Shown in pieces: positions 12,053 through 24,599 of a DNA stretch of 64,000 nt (position 1 is its first letter; every line of letters begins with the position of its first letter). The translations under genes and the position numbers were made by a program. The notes below the pieces were generated by a model that ran no database searches, was not told the origin of the DNA, and saw only the letters and a list, made by a program, of their open reading frames with translations. Source of the DNA: Synanceia verrucosa (Eukaryota > Chordata > Actinopteri > Perciformes > Synanceiidae); NCBI GenBank assembly GCA_029721515.1, contig CM056552.1, forward strand, positions 13,851,001 through 13,915,000, in the 5' to 3' direction.

Positions 12053-12738
12053 CACCTCTATCAAACATTCTCTTTAAGCACATAACTATACAAACTTTGC
12101 ATAGTTATTTCATTTCAACAATATGGTCCTCGACACAAAAGACAGACAGTGGTCAGAGAGTCAAGATTTACAAGGTACCATAACAGGTTTAAGTGCTAAA
12201 ACAACCCCAAATAAATAAAGCCCACTTAACAAGGTTTCCTCTTTAAATAGTACAAAAAGTTGAATGTGAGTCCTATGAAAATTCATGTAATTCAGCCGGC
12301 AGGTCATTTTTGATTTACAGTGACATGCTGATGAGAAACATCAGTGAGTAAGACTAAACAAATTATCTGCATTTACATTTCACACATCTGTACAGGACAC
12401 ATCTGACACAATAGTGGATGCCACAGAAGCCTGAAATGATCTCAGACCGCTTCATTTAGACCACATACCAAGGAACATTCAAAGGTTAGGCACTGAGTTA
12501 GCGACACGGCAGGTAAACACCAGCTGAGCCACCAGTAATGATGTGTGAGCGATTGTCAGAGCATCTCAGGCTTGTGAATGAAACTCAAGAGAGACAGGAG
12601 TTTCAGCCAGAAGGCACAGATAATGAATATACAGTCAGTAGATTTGCACTGTTTTTTGTAGAAGAGACGCAGTACGCAGGGGACAAGTGGAGTTTGAGTT
12701 CTCCAGTGTCTGACTGTTAGTGGGTTGCTGTTTTCACA

Positions 12739-13765
12739 TTAAGACTTGATTTTCCACAGCTGGAAATGAAGCAGAAGAGATAAAACTTTCATTAGAGAAA
12801 AACACACACATCGAACAGAAAAACACCATCACAGCATCACAGTGGTTCATCCCTCTTTACAGAAACAGCTTTACTACCGTGAGTATTTAATCCTCAAGTC
12901 TTGGCTATACGATAAAGCTAAAGCCAGGGGACTTGGTTTGGTCTTATTTAGACTCTTCAAAGTGTACCTACCTTAAGCTCTAAAGATCACGTAAAACAAG
13001 TAAAAACTTGTGCCACTATAGGAGGCAGCCAAGCCAGCCATTTCCCCCAGTCTTTATGCTAAGCTAGGCTAACAGCCTCCTAGCTCTGCTATGGCTACAT
13101 ACATCCTGAATAGACACCAGAGTTGTACACAGTAGGTCATTCAAAATCTAAAAGTTAAGAAAAAAAAAAAGTCTAAACAAACTGAAGCAGCTTAAGTCAA
13201 GATAACATGAGCTTTAGAGTTGAGCTGAGCAACAAAATCACTGGACCCTAGATTTCTCATGATGCAAAAGACCATGTCTGACATCTCCAGGCCACACTCA
13301 AGGCCACAGAAGATATGTATATATATTTATTTAAATCACTTTATGTATACATACATATATATTTTATATTTCAAATCCATCTCAATTCTGTGCAGAGCAA
13401 TGCGGTGAAAGTCTAGTCTACTTTCTAGTCGAAGAAACCAAGCAGCTTTAATTTTAACGTTGAGCAGAAAGCTCCTCACTCTGATGTTGAAGCCAAGCAG
13501 GTCGCTGACCACAGCAGACACAGCGGACAAGATGACCACTTTGGTGATGTTGTAGATCAGAGGGTTGACGGTCAGGCCCAGCAGTCTGAATGGAGTATCC
13601 AACTCCTGGAGGAGGTCAGAGGGAAAACTGTGTTATTACAACGTAACAACATGAGTCAAAAGCACAACGTATGCTAGCTGTTACTATGTATTATAATGTA
13701 ATGTATTATATTGTGAATTTCTCTGTGAGATGAATAAAGTATCTATCCATCTATCTATCTGTCTG

Positions 13766-13807
<42 letters not shown>

Positions 13808-16800
13808 CATTCATTAGAGATGTCTTGAGGCAATCCATTATTTTTATTTTTAGATTTTGTTTATTTTCTCAAAGCTAAACTTAAAACAGTAACAGAAAGT
13901 TCTGACTGTACCTTTAAGAAAACTAGTTACTTTTAAAATAAATCTGACTTGTGTCAGGCAGTGTTTAGGCACATAAATGTCCTTGTTAAATGCTGTGTCC
14001 AGGTCGGTATGAATAGAATGCAGTCATGTATAAATAGTGCTTTGAGATAAAGTGTCAGTGAATTGTCATTATTAAAATTTTAACATAAAAATGGTTTAGA
14101 GTCTGGGAATACAAGTATTTACTACACTTTACACTTTACACACAAAAAGTGATAAGTTACTCTCAGGAGTAACTTAGCAGAGCTAAAATCTGCTTACCTT
14201 CATCAGTTTTGTTGCCAGTTTCAAAACGTTGTTCACTATGCTGAGTTCTTCTTTTTTATTGGGCTTTTTCTCCATCTTGAGATACAAATTGATCTGCAAC
14301 CAAGAACAGTTTTACTTTGTGTAAATTGTACAACAAAATCATAGCAGTCCATTCCACTCAGAACCAGCTGCTGAACCCACTGAGAAATAACTGCAGCTCC
14401 ATATGTCTTGCAGATGCGGGCTCTTACCTGCTCAGTGAGCAGCACTGAGGAGTTGCTGTATTTGCAGTTGGTCTCAGAGCCCAGTGTGGCCAGCCGTAAC
14501 AGAAAGAGGACGAGGGAGGAGGCCCACACCATCAGCTCCCAGTTTATCAGAGACTCCAGGAATGTCTGGTGGCTGTGCAGAAGCTGAGCAAGGGCAACAA
14601 ATACAGCAGTTATCCATACTTGTGATTAGAAGGATTTCTCTTTTATCAAGCAGAGCCTCTAGGCCTTTATCTCCCTTCAGGTAACATGATAGGTCGGTTG
14701 CCTCATTTGTAGCTGTCTCTCTATTATTTCATCTCTATCTGAACAGCATCTCTAACCAGATCAGATCTGCTCCAGCAGATATATCACTGACCTGGGCACA
14801 AATGATGAATGAAATGGAAAGCGCCAAAAGGAAGATAGTGGAGACAATGACGTCAACAGAGCGCTGCGGCCCTCGTCTCTGAAACGAGCAAGCAAGTCAG
14901 TGACACACCGTAACACACAAAGAGTGATATGTTGTAAAACCTCCGGTAATAAAAGAGCAGGATGACTTTTAAAAGCTGGAGAATACACACCCTGAGGAAG
15001 GAGCGTAGCGACAACCACATCTTTATGTTCTGGACTTTCTTCAGCCGGAAATGAGGGATCTCTGACTTCTTGGCCTTGCGGGCTGAAGTCAGGTGGCTGA
15101 AGTACTTGGCAAACAAGAGTCTCTGTTGGGGAAACATGGACGGGCATAAAGCAAAGAGTCTGGAAGGTGATTCTGTTTCAGTGACTCTCAACTGCCACTA
15201 GAGGGAGGAGCAGCAAACATGAGTGAATAAAGTGACTCATAAACAACAACAAACCACAACCAGTTGTAACAATACAATCAAACAATGATGCTTTTTTTGT
15301 TCAGTTTTCACTCCTTCACTTTACTAAATGTCTAGCCAGACATGCCATACTGTACTTATGTATTATTGCTATTTCTAGTTGAACATGTTTTAGCTCGAAT
15401 CCCAAAGATTTTCAAGACAGGGAAACATCTATACACGGTCAGCTGAAATCTTTATTCACATTTATGAATGTGAATGGCACCATGCTGAAAAGCTTAGGGA
15501 CGCAAGTAGGAAGTATAATACTGTTAATCAGTGAGTTATTTCAGCATATGTTTCTTTAAATTTTGCTAAATTGAACCATGAAAACACACCAAATTACCTA
15601 CCAGCAGTTCCTAACCACGGATGTACACTTAACATGATAAAAACATTTATTTATATGACAGTTCACCTGTAAGGGAGAGAGAGTTAACCAGTAAAACTGC
15701 AATCATTAAGGGTTGAATAAGCTTTATGTATAATAGATATAGATATAATAGATACCCAGGCATATACAGCACTGTATGAATAATCGGTAAATGTAGTGTG
15801 TAAATTCCTGAGAAATGAACCAACCAAACCAAAACAAGTCGTACTTTATGTTGAAAAAATAAAACATAGCAATGATGTTAAGTCATTCTGCATATATTGT
15901 TGTGTTTTTATGTGAGCATTTATCACATGATGACTTCCAAATATGTGTGGTGGTTCTGAGACAAGAGCTGAAGTTATTAGGAGTATATATTCTCTACGAT
16001 TTCTAAGTAGATTCATGGAAGTTTATATGAGATATTAACACTGGAAGATATGTTAATATCTGGGTAATGGGTTGTTGCTACAACAGTTTGAATCAAGTAT
16101 GTGTATTCAGATTCGTTTGAGTTATGATTGACATGAAAGAATTATGAGTTATTGCTGCAATTGTGGGTTAAAACACTACTTTACTATAGATGTCATATGG
16201 AAAGAAACATAAGTAGACATAAAGGGCAACAGAATGATTCAAATGTTCAGTCAGCACTCACCTGTTTGTATGTTCTCTCTGCCACACACATCATAAAGAA
16301 GAACAGTCCTATGAGGCAGACCCTTTGCACCGTCGTGATGAAGAAAAACACATAGGCCTGGGCATCACGCTGTCCCACCGCCATTTCTCCCAGCTCCCTC
16401 AGGGACAGGGAGCCAAGGCTGGACACGTCCAGACGCTGAGCCAGGCGGAAGGCAAATGGAAGCAGCGCCAGGGTGGCGGTCATCAGCCCACCAAGCACAA
16501 GGTAACCCATGCCCTGCTCCACCAACTTCACCTGTGAGGAGACATGAGATAGAGAGAGACAGAAAGACAGAGCACATTGTTACGCTGCGACGTGTTTATG
16601 CTGATCAAAGTTACAGCAAAATAAACATAGCCTGTGCATGTGCATTTTAATAATGCCTTCAAGTTATGTCTGACAGCTAAATAAGTGAGACCATCACATT
16701 TTGGCATCTTGGTAATCATGTGTTATGTTCATCCTAATGTGTATTTGGCACTTTATTTCAAGACAACAATAATTCATACCATAAATGTGACTGTGAAGTT

Positions 16801-19800
16801 GACAAACTGGAAGATACTATGTGGATTTTAAAGACAACCTGTCCAGCTTTAAACACCTACTATGCTGCTTCAGGGTCTATAACTTCAGGAAACTCAGACC
16901 AACATGTACCTGTGTGAGGATGATCCCACTGATCTCCAATACTGACATGTCTGCTTTCTTACACTCGCCCTGCTCCCATATTATGGCACTGACGCGGTCC
17001 TTGGATGGGTGACACGCCTGCAGCCAAGACAGCTGGCTCTGAAATAAAACCAGAAATGATATCCAAATTACTGTTTAGAGTGTTGGACAGCCACAAATAA
17101 AATCTACCTTAGACACAGTAAGACAAAATCAGTCCAAGAAGGGTATTTAAGATGTTCAGGCGATCTTACTCCAGTGATTCCCTGCTGTAGGCTCTCATCA
17201 TCACTGCTCAGACTGGTGGTTTGTGGAAGCGTCATGCCAGCGTTGTACCTCCCGTTCGCCTCACTGTCACTGCTTCCCGTGGAGGCAGAGTCGGGCCCCT
17301 GGAGAAGCTCCTCCCACAGCGTGTCATCAGTGTCTGAGGCGGGACGAGAACCCACGCTGGGCCTGAGGCGCTCTACCTCACGAGGCCTCATCTTGTTGGA
17401 AGTCCCGCTCACTTCCTGTTTGAAGTACATTAAAACATCCTGAACTGTGATCCTGAAGGCCTGTGCAATATTAACAACACACAACTGAGTATGAAGCTCA
17501 CCCCAGTTTCATGAACACACAGTGCAGCAGTGAGATTTACCTGAGGTCTTAATGTGGGTTTGGGGTTAGACATTTGACTTCTCCTTCTAACAGAAGACAC
17601 TGGTGCTGATGTTGACCACGTCGTAGCAGGAAGCCTCTCTTGATGAGGTAAAGGGAGAATCACTTCCACTGGTTGGATCCCCTCCTCTTCCTCACTGGAG
17701 AGCTCATCAGATGCCCCAAATCCTGACTTTCTTATGGTCTGTAAGAGAATAGCAAAACATACATACAGCTCAAAAATGTATTCGAAAACATTTGACAAAT
17801 GACAAAGACGATGAGACCATGGCGTGACATAAAGCAGCTTTCACACATTTGTATTTTTCTCAACTCATGTTTTTAAATGACTGATCATATTTAATGGCAC
17901 AGTTACAGGTTCAACCTTGCATGTTTTTATTAAAGGACTTTTTTTAGTCATAATTTGTCTCTAAGCTCATTCTGTTAAAATTGTGATAAATCATATTGAA
18001 TCATGAGTTGAGTGTATTGTCAGAGGCCACATAATTCTTAAATTTCAGGGCCAAGAGTTTATTAACTCTTTGACTGCCAGTTGTCTTATAAAACAGAAAG
18101 TGCCTTGTGCCAGCATTTTTGCCCATTTTGAGTCAGGACCCACAGAATAGTTTGTACCATGTCTCTGAAAACACAGAGTAGCTCAAATGAAAGAAGAGAC
18201 TCTATTTCATCATGGAAAAAAAACATTTTTGTTTTTACCTTGTTCTGTTCTTGTTTTATCAGAGGTTGAGTAGAGGCCATTCCCACCCTAAATGCCACTT
18301 TTTGTCCAGAATCTGTCCGTTTTGCTCTCTAATCGCGATCGTCTCCACTTCCTGCTTTGATCTCCGGGGCATATAGCGTCTCTTTATGCTCCAACTACAT
18401 GTCCTAGAAGCCCCAAAATTACTCACAGGCTGCGGGAGACTGCGACCCTCTGCCGAAAAAAACACTTTGACGTCGAAATATGTGACTGGCACTCAAAGAG
18501 TTAATTCTAACCACTTCATCCGCATTTATCCTGACAGTTACATCTCCTGCTGTCATTGTTTCTTGGCTTTATACCACAGCAATAAGACTGACTAGTAGGA
18601 TGAGTGACTGTACCCTCCTCTCTTCACTCCTGTATAATCGTTGGCTTTCTTCAAAGTGCCAGGACCCTTGCTGCTCTGTGTCCCCGCTGTCGTTCTTTTC
18701 CTCTGATTTTTTCAGCCCTCTGCTCTTCCTTGGCCTGAAGGAGACAGAATAAAAATAACAACCAAAGAATAGATTTGCTAAAAATTGAGAGCATCAGAAA
18801 GAGGCTATATCAAATAACTTTACATGAGTAAAAGTTCTTGGGTCTATTTGTGTGTGAAATGTAGGAGTTTATGCACCCATGAGGAGGTGAGAGTGTGCTT
18901 GTAAAGGCAAATGAGTGTGCAGTGCCTAACAATGAGAAAACCACCTCCGTCTGCGAGCAGGGCTGGTGGTGCAGCTGGCAGCTGGACTGCCTGAGGGCCA
19001 CCGGCTGGACTCGGTCGACACAATCTGGCAGTGCACGGTACCAAGCAGCAGCATCAGGCACATGGGTCCAAACACCTCGCTGGCACTCGCCCCGGGGACC
19101 TCCAAGTACAGCGCCACTGCTGCCACTGAGAGGAGAGAAACATTTGGCAACAGCAAACAAAACGGTCTCTTAGGGGAGGCATTATAACAGAATCCATGCT
19201 TACTAATGAGGTCTTTCTGTGTGGCTCAGGTGTGATGGGTAACACATTCATTGTTGCACATAACTGAATGCAAACTGAAATAAATAGACACTGCATACTG
19301 AAAGTGATACTGAATTGAGCACACACAAAAAAAATATTTACTCTATACTAGTGTCTCTATGGCTTAGCAAAGTTCAAAGAAAAAAAGACAATAACCTCAG
19401 TCAGCAGTAATGTCTTAACTGAAGAACAACACATTAGCTCACCACTACTCAGTGAGCATATCAAGTTGGTTCATGTATTATAGCTTGGCTCCAAATATTC
19501 TCCATCGCTGTGAATTATTGCTAATGGTATATTAAAGAGGTTTTTCTTGAACGTAAGGGATTATTCTTCCAAAGCTCCTCTCCAACTGACTTTTTAATGA
19601 CATCTTCAGTAAAACACATGAAGAGGACTGAAACCTTTTAGCGGTATGAGTCAGGTTACAGTGTGTAGTCTGGTACATGTATGCTGATTCCTGTCACATC
19701 ATAAATGTTTGTTCCAGATTAAATCTCAGCCCTAGTGTGAATAGATAACAAATGGTGAGCTAACCTTGCATGAAATACAGCAGGAGGATACATGAGGAGA

Positions 19801-21195
19801 TGGACTTAGAGGTCACCTGGATCCACCAGTGAAAAAAGAACGGGAAGAGCAGCACTCGGACCAGACCCTTCCGAGTCAGAGCAGTCCAGGGTCTGTCTGG
19901 TTTCGCTTTACTGAACGTTGATCCTGAGGGAAGGAATGAGACAATCAACTGTGCAATATCTTGTTTTGTTGCTGTAATCATAATTATAGGGGCTAAAGCA
20001 AGATAAATGAACATAGAGGTGAAACGAGAAGAGCACAGGCAGAAATCACACAATATGCTCTTATCAAACGAACAGCAACCGATGGAAAAAAATTCTCCCT
20101 TGATCCTTACCTCTTACTAAGTCAACATCGATAAGGTCTGGTTTGATGTGACCCGTCTTCCTTGGTTTGCTGTCCAAACCCTGGATAAACAGCAAGCGGT
20201 GTTTTTCCATTTAGTGGAAATGTACAATAAAAATGCACAAATATTTTTACAGCTATGTGTAGGTGTCTTACATTTAGATCTGTCTGCTCCAGAGATTTCT
20301 CCCAGACTTGTTGATCATAGGCCCCGATCTTGAGAGAGAAGAAAAACTTTCATGCAGCCCTTAGTCAAATTGAGGTTGTTCATATTTATAACAACTGCAA
20401 AGGAGCACCGCTCCTCTTCAGGATGTAATGACAGCAGAGACCTGTCAGTCACACGGTAGCCATGCCCCACAGCTTTGTGTTATTTTCACAATATATTTGA
20501 CCATAATTCAGTAAACCCTGATGTATTATAGCATTATTTAAACTAAACATTTAACAGACCATAAACTCATATTTTACAGAGGTAATACAAGTGGTCATTT
20601 TCCCATTGACATCAATACAAACGGACTTCTTTTTGAAACCACCAGTATCGCCCCCTGCTGGCTGTTGGAGAGAATGCAAGTTTAAGTTACTTCGTATGAG
20701 CTTCATTGAACAGACCCTGGTGTTGCCCACTGGTTTGTACACAGTCATAATAAAGGTAAGGAGGGAAAGATAATGGAATGTAAACAGGTAAAAGAGACAG
20801 TTGTTTTGTAGATCCATGAGCAGAGTCCCTGTTCAATAAACTACCAAAATAAAAAACTCAGAGTAAACCCGTGTGTGCTGGGTTTTCTCTGAGATAACCA
20901 TTTGCATTTGCTGATATAAAACATGCCATCTCAAATAAAAACACAGCCTCTGTTAGCATCCTTTTCTCTGGATATTAATCTTAGTGGCATACATCATTAA
21001 TTTCTTAACTTGAACGACATAACACTTTCATATCTTCAGAGCATTTTAATAAATGTGTTATTTCAACTATATATATATATATATTTTAAAATAGGTTTGA
21101 TGGATAAATGAATTGTATGCTTTAAAAACAGGTCTTCAACAACAAAATGTCAGTCTTACCTTCTCTTGATACCAGGCTATTCTGGCCATTGTCAT
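12739..21195 (-). CDS. phtf1: PHTF1 (putative homeodomain transcription factor 1), ER membrane protein
   Basis: Despite its name the family is a multipass endoplasmic-reticulum membrane protein; mammalian PHTF1 binds FEM1B and is strong in testis. Sixteen coding exons: 21195-21160, 20328-20272, 20180-20111, 19923-19765, 19125-18945, 18734-18614, 17738-17541, 17415-17170, 17038-16910, 16531-16262, 15122-14991, 14878-14792, 14583-14428, 14293-14198, 13605-13480, 12759-12739. Total 2085 nt, 694 aa (human 762). Every junction keeps frame. The N-terminus MTMARIAWYQEK-IGAYDQQVWEKS and KPDLIDVDLVRG open the FEM1B-binding domain. Membrane-type segments include WWIQVTSKSISSCILLLYF (about 85-104) and CLMLLLGTVHCQIVST. 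An acidic Ser-rich linker spans about 170-356. The C-terminal membrane region holds FFFMMCVAERTYKQ, EIPHFRLKKVQNIKMWLSLR and NPLIYNITKVVILSAVS. The last exon encodes only LWKIKS plus stop. GLVRV and FFFMMCVAERTYKQ favour PHTF1 over PHTF2. An ATG two codons downstream (21189) is an alternative start. Confidence 0.95.
13021..13100. repeat. Fragment of a fish interspersed repeat in the last phtf1 intron
   Basis: The string CCCAGTCTTTATGCTAAGCT and the following GGCTAACAGCCTCC are typical of a repeat scattered through fish genomes (recalled, not searched). A related fragment is at 8706-8780. Confidence 0.4.
13711..13809 (+). repeat. Retroelement-like tail with TATC microsatellite
   Basis: A 30-base sequence beginning TTGTGAATTTCTCTGTGAGA leads straight into (CTAT)n. 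The same 30 bases followed by the same tetranucleotide occur at 61253-61328. Two copies with the same tail argue for a retroposed element whose 3' end carries the tetranucleotide. Confidence 0.6.
18062..18504. mobile_element. piggyBac-like non-autonomous element (MITE) in a phtf1 intron
   Basis: The element is bounded by TTAA at both ends (18062-18065 and 18501-18504), the target-site signature of piggyBac transposons. Just inside lie inverted repeats: CTCTTTGACTGCCAGT on the left and CTCTTTGAGTGCCAGT read inward on the right, 15 of 16 identical. The 440-base interior has no transposase frame, so it would depend on an enzyme made elsewhere. It sits between the exons at 17738 and 18614. Confidence 0.8.
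20590..20745. repeat. Probable interspersed repeat, unclassified
   Basis: Phrases such as CCCATTGACATCAATACAAA and TCGCCCCCTGCTGGCTGTTG recur in fish genomes as I remember them. No terminal repeats are visible. It lies in the long intron between phtf1 exons 1 and 2. Confidence 0.35.
21069..21082. repeat. Short TA microsatellite
   Basis: TA run in the first coding intron of phtf1. Confidence 0.7.
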
Positions 21196-21907
21196 CAGAT
21201 GCTGGAGCCAGTGAAGTGTCAGTCAGGTCATTTCACAATGAGCACAGGAAACACAGAGGACAGGGCAGCAATCCAGATTTGTTCACTGAACAGAAAAAGG
21301 GGCACAGAGAAAATGAAGCTGACATAAAACTACATTCTCGGTACAACTACTGTACTTTAGTATAAATCTGCAGTACTTTAATATTTTCATGTTGTTCTAT
21401 TTTTTACCTCTACACAAGCACACTTCAGAGGGAAAAAATATACTTTTTGACAATGTAGTTACTAGTTACTTTACATGCACACTCAAATTATTCATTTAAA
21501 ATACAATCAATAAACAAACTGTATTATTGTGGATTAGCTATCAGACAGGATACAAAGAAGTTGAAATTTTCCTAACCTTTACCAGCTTCAGCATACGTGA
21601 TATAGTAGGCCTATATATTATTCTACAATATGTTTTCTTTTACTTTGGTAAAATACTAATAAACGTTTTGTTTTACCATTTTTTTTCCTTTAAAGGTGCG
21701 TTTTTCACTGTGGTATGTCCAGTTTCATTAAGTGAAAAATAATCTTCCACCACTTATGTTATATTTGTAAATGCTAAGAGAGAAAACTAAAAGATAGCTG
21801 TAGTCGTAGTGTTACTGTTGTATATTTATTATCTGTTTACGTTGAACTACATCGTTGTAACCAAGTAAACGTCAGCTAACGTTAGCAAGAAGCAAGAAGT
21901 AACTTAC

Positions 21908-22060
21908 CTGAAATCACACAGTACGGGTTGATTTGACACGAACTGGAAGAAACCTTTAATAATCATCACAAACTGGTCGTTAATGTTTAGTTGTCATGAG
22001 TTTCAGAAGCGACGCAGGGTCTCTTGTTGTCAAACTGAGCTAACGTTAACTAACGTTACT
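21908..22060 (-). other. phtf1: Probable phtf1 non-coding first exon and promoter area
   Basis: The minus strand carries a strong donor, TTTCAG|gtaagtta, with the exon side starting at 21908. It is about 0.7 kb upstream of the phtf1 start codon and in the right orientation for a 5' UTR exon. The right boundary is a guess. GCTAACGTTAGC palindromes lie nearby (21875-21886, and a near copy at 22039-22050). Confidence 0.4.
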
Positions 22061-23550
22061 AGCTAAGAGCTTTACCTCAATTTACACCTTTAGATGCCAT
22101 TTTTGATTTATAATTGTTGCATTTCCAAAAAGTTTCCTTCATTCGCATATGTTCAGGCATCGATACGTATATTTCTGATTCTCTGTACTTCACTAACTTC
22201 ACTTTTTTTTTGTTTAATATCGAGCTCAGTCTTCCGCTTCCCTTTTCCGGGGTTTGTTGTGCCTGTCATTGAGTTTTATACCCAACGTAATGTCTCTCAG
22301 GCTGAGTCCGCTCTCTCTGAGGCTGCACCCGGAACTCTTTTCCGTAGGCAAAATGTCGATAACAACACATGCTTTTACAATTAAATCAACCATTTGTACT
22401 CTATATTACAAAGTAAATATATCACGAAGGTTGTTGTCGCACACTTGACAGATGGAAATGCCTGAGAGGCATTACGCTGTCAATGAAACACAAAAGCTTA
22501 AAATTATGCCTAACATTTCAACCAATCAGAGTGCAGCAATGGTGATCCATGACACGTTGATTACAGACTTCAAATGAATAATTATATCATTTTAATTATT
22601 GATTATTCTGACGATAAATTCATCAATTAATAGAGAAATTTAATTTGTTCTAGACAATTTCCTGAAGCCCAAAATGACTTCAAAGTGAGGATTAAGATTG
22701 TCTCAAAATTATCTTTTTCCACATTTTCTCAAAATTATAATAATAATATTTCTGTCTGTTTACTGTTATACAGATTGTTTCGGGCGAGGAATTGAAGCCA
22801 TTAATTTGGATTCACCGAAAAATGGCACAAACTGACCGATCAAGTCAGCGCTGGACCAGCAATCCCTGTGTCTGGTGGATTTTGGCGAGGTAAAGCTGTG
22901 AAAAAAACCTAAATATAACGTACACTGTAACTTATATTGATCTCTTAGGTGTCTGCTCCTGACAGTCTCGTGGGTACATTCCAAATCGGATTTAATCTTT
23001 TAATGACCTGAAATTGTTGAGTCTCTAAATGTTCAAGAACGTGTATGATTTGAACATAAATGAAAATGAATGAAATATAATGAAAATAATCCCTAAACCT
23101 GACATGATCTCAATATCTTTAATTCTGGCTACGTTGAAATTGCTTTTATATGACCAACAATCCCAAGATAAGATAAGATAGCAAGACCAAAAAAAAAAAG
23201 CAAATCTGAGAGGCTGGAATGAGGGGATGTTTGAGCTATTTGTTAAAAAAATAACCTAATGACTTAATCTTTGATCAGTTCTCAATGGTTACAGATTGAT
23301 CTACTGATACTGACTAATTGTGTCAGCACTGATGTGTTTTTGCTGGCAGATACACCTGTATATTTACATATGATTGTGATGAAAATAGACAACACCATTG
23401 CAGCACACTACTGTTTGTATTACTTTCTAAGGGTGCCATTGTCTCAGTAAATGACAATCATCTGTGCAGCACTGTTGAAAATGATGAGGTCTGGGAGAAA
23501 AAAAACCGCTGCCCTATTAGTCAACAGCCTGTCAAGATACAGAAAGTGTG
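22061..23550. other. Intergenic region between phtf1 and the ora1-like gene
   Basis: No coding frame with family resemblance and no structured RNA was seen. The segment includes AGATAAGATAAGATAG (GATA-type sites) near 23167 and otherwise ordinary AT-rich sequence. Confidence 0.5.
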
Positions 23551-24492
23551 TCATTTGTCACTCGACTCCTGAATGTCCAGTGACGGTTGGTCTTGCTCAG
23601 CTGCACATAGGATCTTTGCCTTGACTTTTTTGTTGGAGGAAATAATAAAGTAGGGACTGAGAGATGCATAGCAGGAGGAAAAGAACACCCTCATATCAGC
23701 CACCACCGGTGACACCTTCGCCACAGTTAGCATGTAGATCCAGATCACGTTATCAATCCCAAAGAAGACCACATACAGAACCACCAGGGTGACCACTGTT
23801 TTGGCCGCCCTGGTCTCTGCCCCACTGCCCTGAGAGCGACGGATCCCTCTAACCTGGCGGCTGTGGCGGTGGAGAAGCAGAAGGATGTAACCACTTGAGC
23901 CCAGCATCAGGGCGACAAAGACAAAATCCCTCCCAGAGACAGCCACCCCATTAATCACATAGGACAGGTTGTCTCTGAAGTCCACATGACAAAAGCCCAG
24001 GTTGAGCGTAAAGGCCGGCACAGTGCCGTTACGTGGAGCCATAGAGAAGAAAGGGGCTGCAATGCATATGGCCATGTTGAGGAGCCACAGTCCTGCAAAT
24101 GTGGGGAGGACTAGGGAGGGAAGAGCTGGCTTCAGCTTGGACAAATGGGGTCCAGCGGGGGCGATGGTGACCGCCTGAAACACACTGAGCATGCAGGTGA
24201 TGCAAACTGACAATGCCCGGCCAATACGGTAGGTGTAGATCACCACCTTACAGCCGGGATCATTCAACAGGTCCCTCAGACCGAACACAGTCATAGTCTG
24301 AGGGACGCAGCGGGTCAGTAGCAACATCAGGTTAGCAAAGGCCAGGTGGCACAAGATCATGTCCACAGGAAGAAGCTTGGGCTCGGTGTAAATGATGTGG
24401 GCATATGCCAGCAGCACCACAGCATTTCCCAATATGCCCATACCTGTCTGCAAGAGGAAGGAGACCCCTTTGATGGTCACACACAGATCCAT
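23551..24492 (-). CDS. ora1: V1R-like chemosensory GPCR, olfactory receptor class A related (ora1-like)
   Basis: Single-coding-exon seven-helix receptor of 313 aa, related to mammalian vomeronasal type-1 receptors and expected in the cilia or microvilli of olfactory neurons. I chose the start MDLCVTIKGVSFLL because the helix-1 motif GILGNAVVL follows at once; an upstream in-frame stretch to 24561 looks like leader DNA with a possible acceptor (cataacag). Family marks: HLAFANLMLLLTRCVPQTM (helix 2), the paired cysteines in DPGCKV and GFCHV, and the typical V1R helix-3 string YRIGRALSVCITCMLSVFQA followed by TIAP. It has AAKTVVTLVVLYVVFFGIDN (helix 6) and YASLSPYFIISSN (helix 7). Potential glycosylation: NGT and NLS in the second outer loop. 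No frame breaks. The neighbouring divergent relative at 28412 supports the ora1/ora2 pair; which of the two it is rests on memory. Confidence 0.85.
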   Translation of the reverse strand: MDLCVTIKGVSFLLQTGMGILGNAVVLLAYAHIIYTEPKLLPVDMILCHLAFANLMLLLTRCVPQTMTVFGLRDLLNDPGCKVVIYTYRIGRALSVCITCMLSVFQAVTIAPAGPHLSKLKPALPSLVLPTFAGLWLLNMAICIAAPFFSMAPRNGTVPAFTLNLGFCHVDFRDNLSYVINGVAVSGRDFVFVALMLGSSGYILLLLHRHSRQVRGIRRSQGSGAETRAAKTVVTLVVLYVVFFGIDNVIWIYMLTVAKVSPVVADMRVFFSSCYASLSPYFIISSNKKVKAKILCAAEQDQPSLDIQESSDK

Positions 24493-24599
24493 GATGCAAC
24501 GGTCTGCTGCGGCGATGGTTTGAAAAGCAGACAGTGAATCTGTTATGAAAACACACAACAATCATCCTCAATCAAATCTGATAGAAACCTAGTAGCTGC

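Noticed and set aside
11705..12085. 126-codon plus-strand frame over the pfkfb2 5' exon
   Set aside because: It is a shadow of GC-rich DNA plus a GT repeat (poly Cys-Val) and resembles no protein family.
13336..13479. Extension of phtf1 past GFNIR without a stop
   Set aside because: A donor (AGA|gtgagg) ends the exon at 13480, and the conserved ending LWKIKS-stop is found in its own exon at 12759-12739.
18810..19326. Several overlapping frames around a phtf1 exon
   Set aside because: Only 18945-19125 in the frame reading VAAVALYLEVPG fits PHTF1; the others are shadows.
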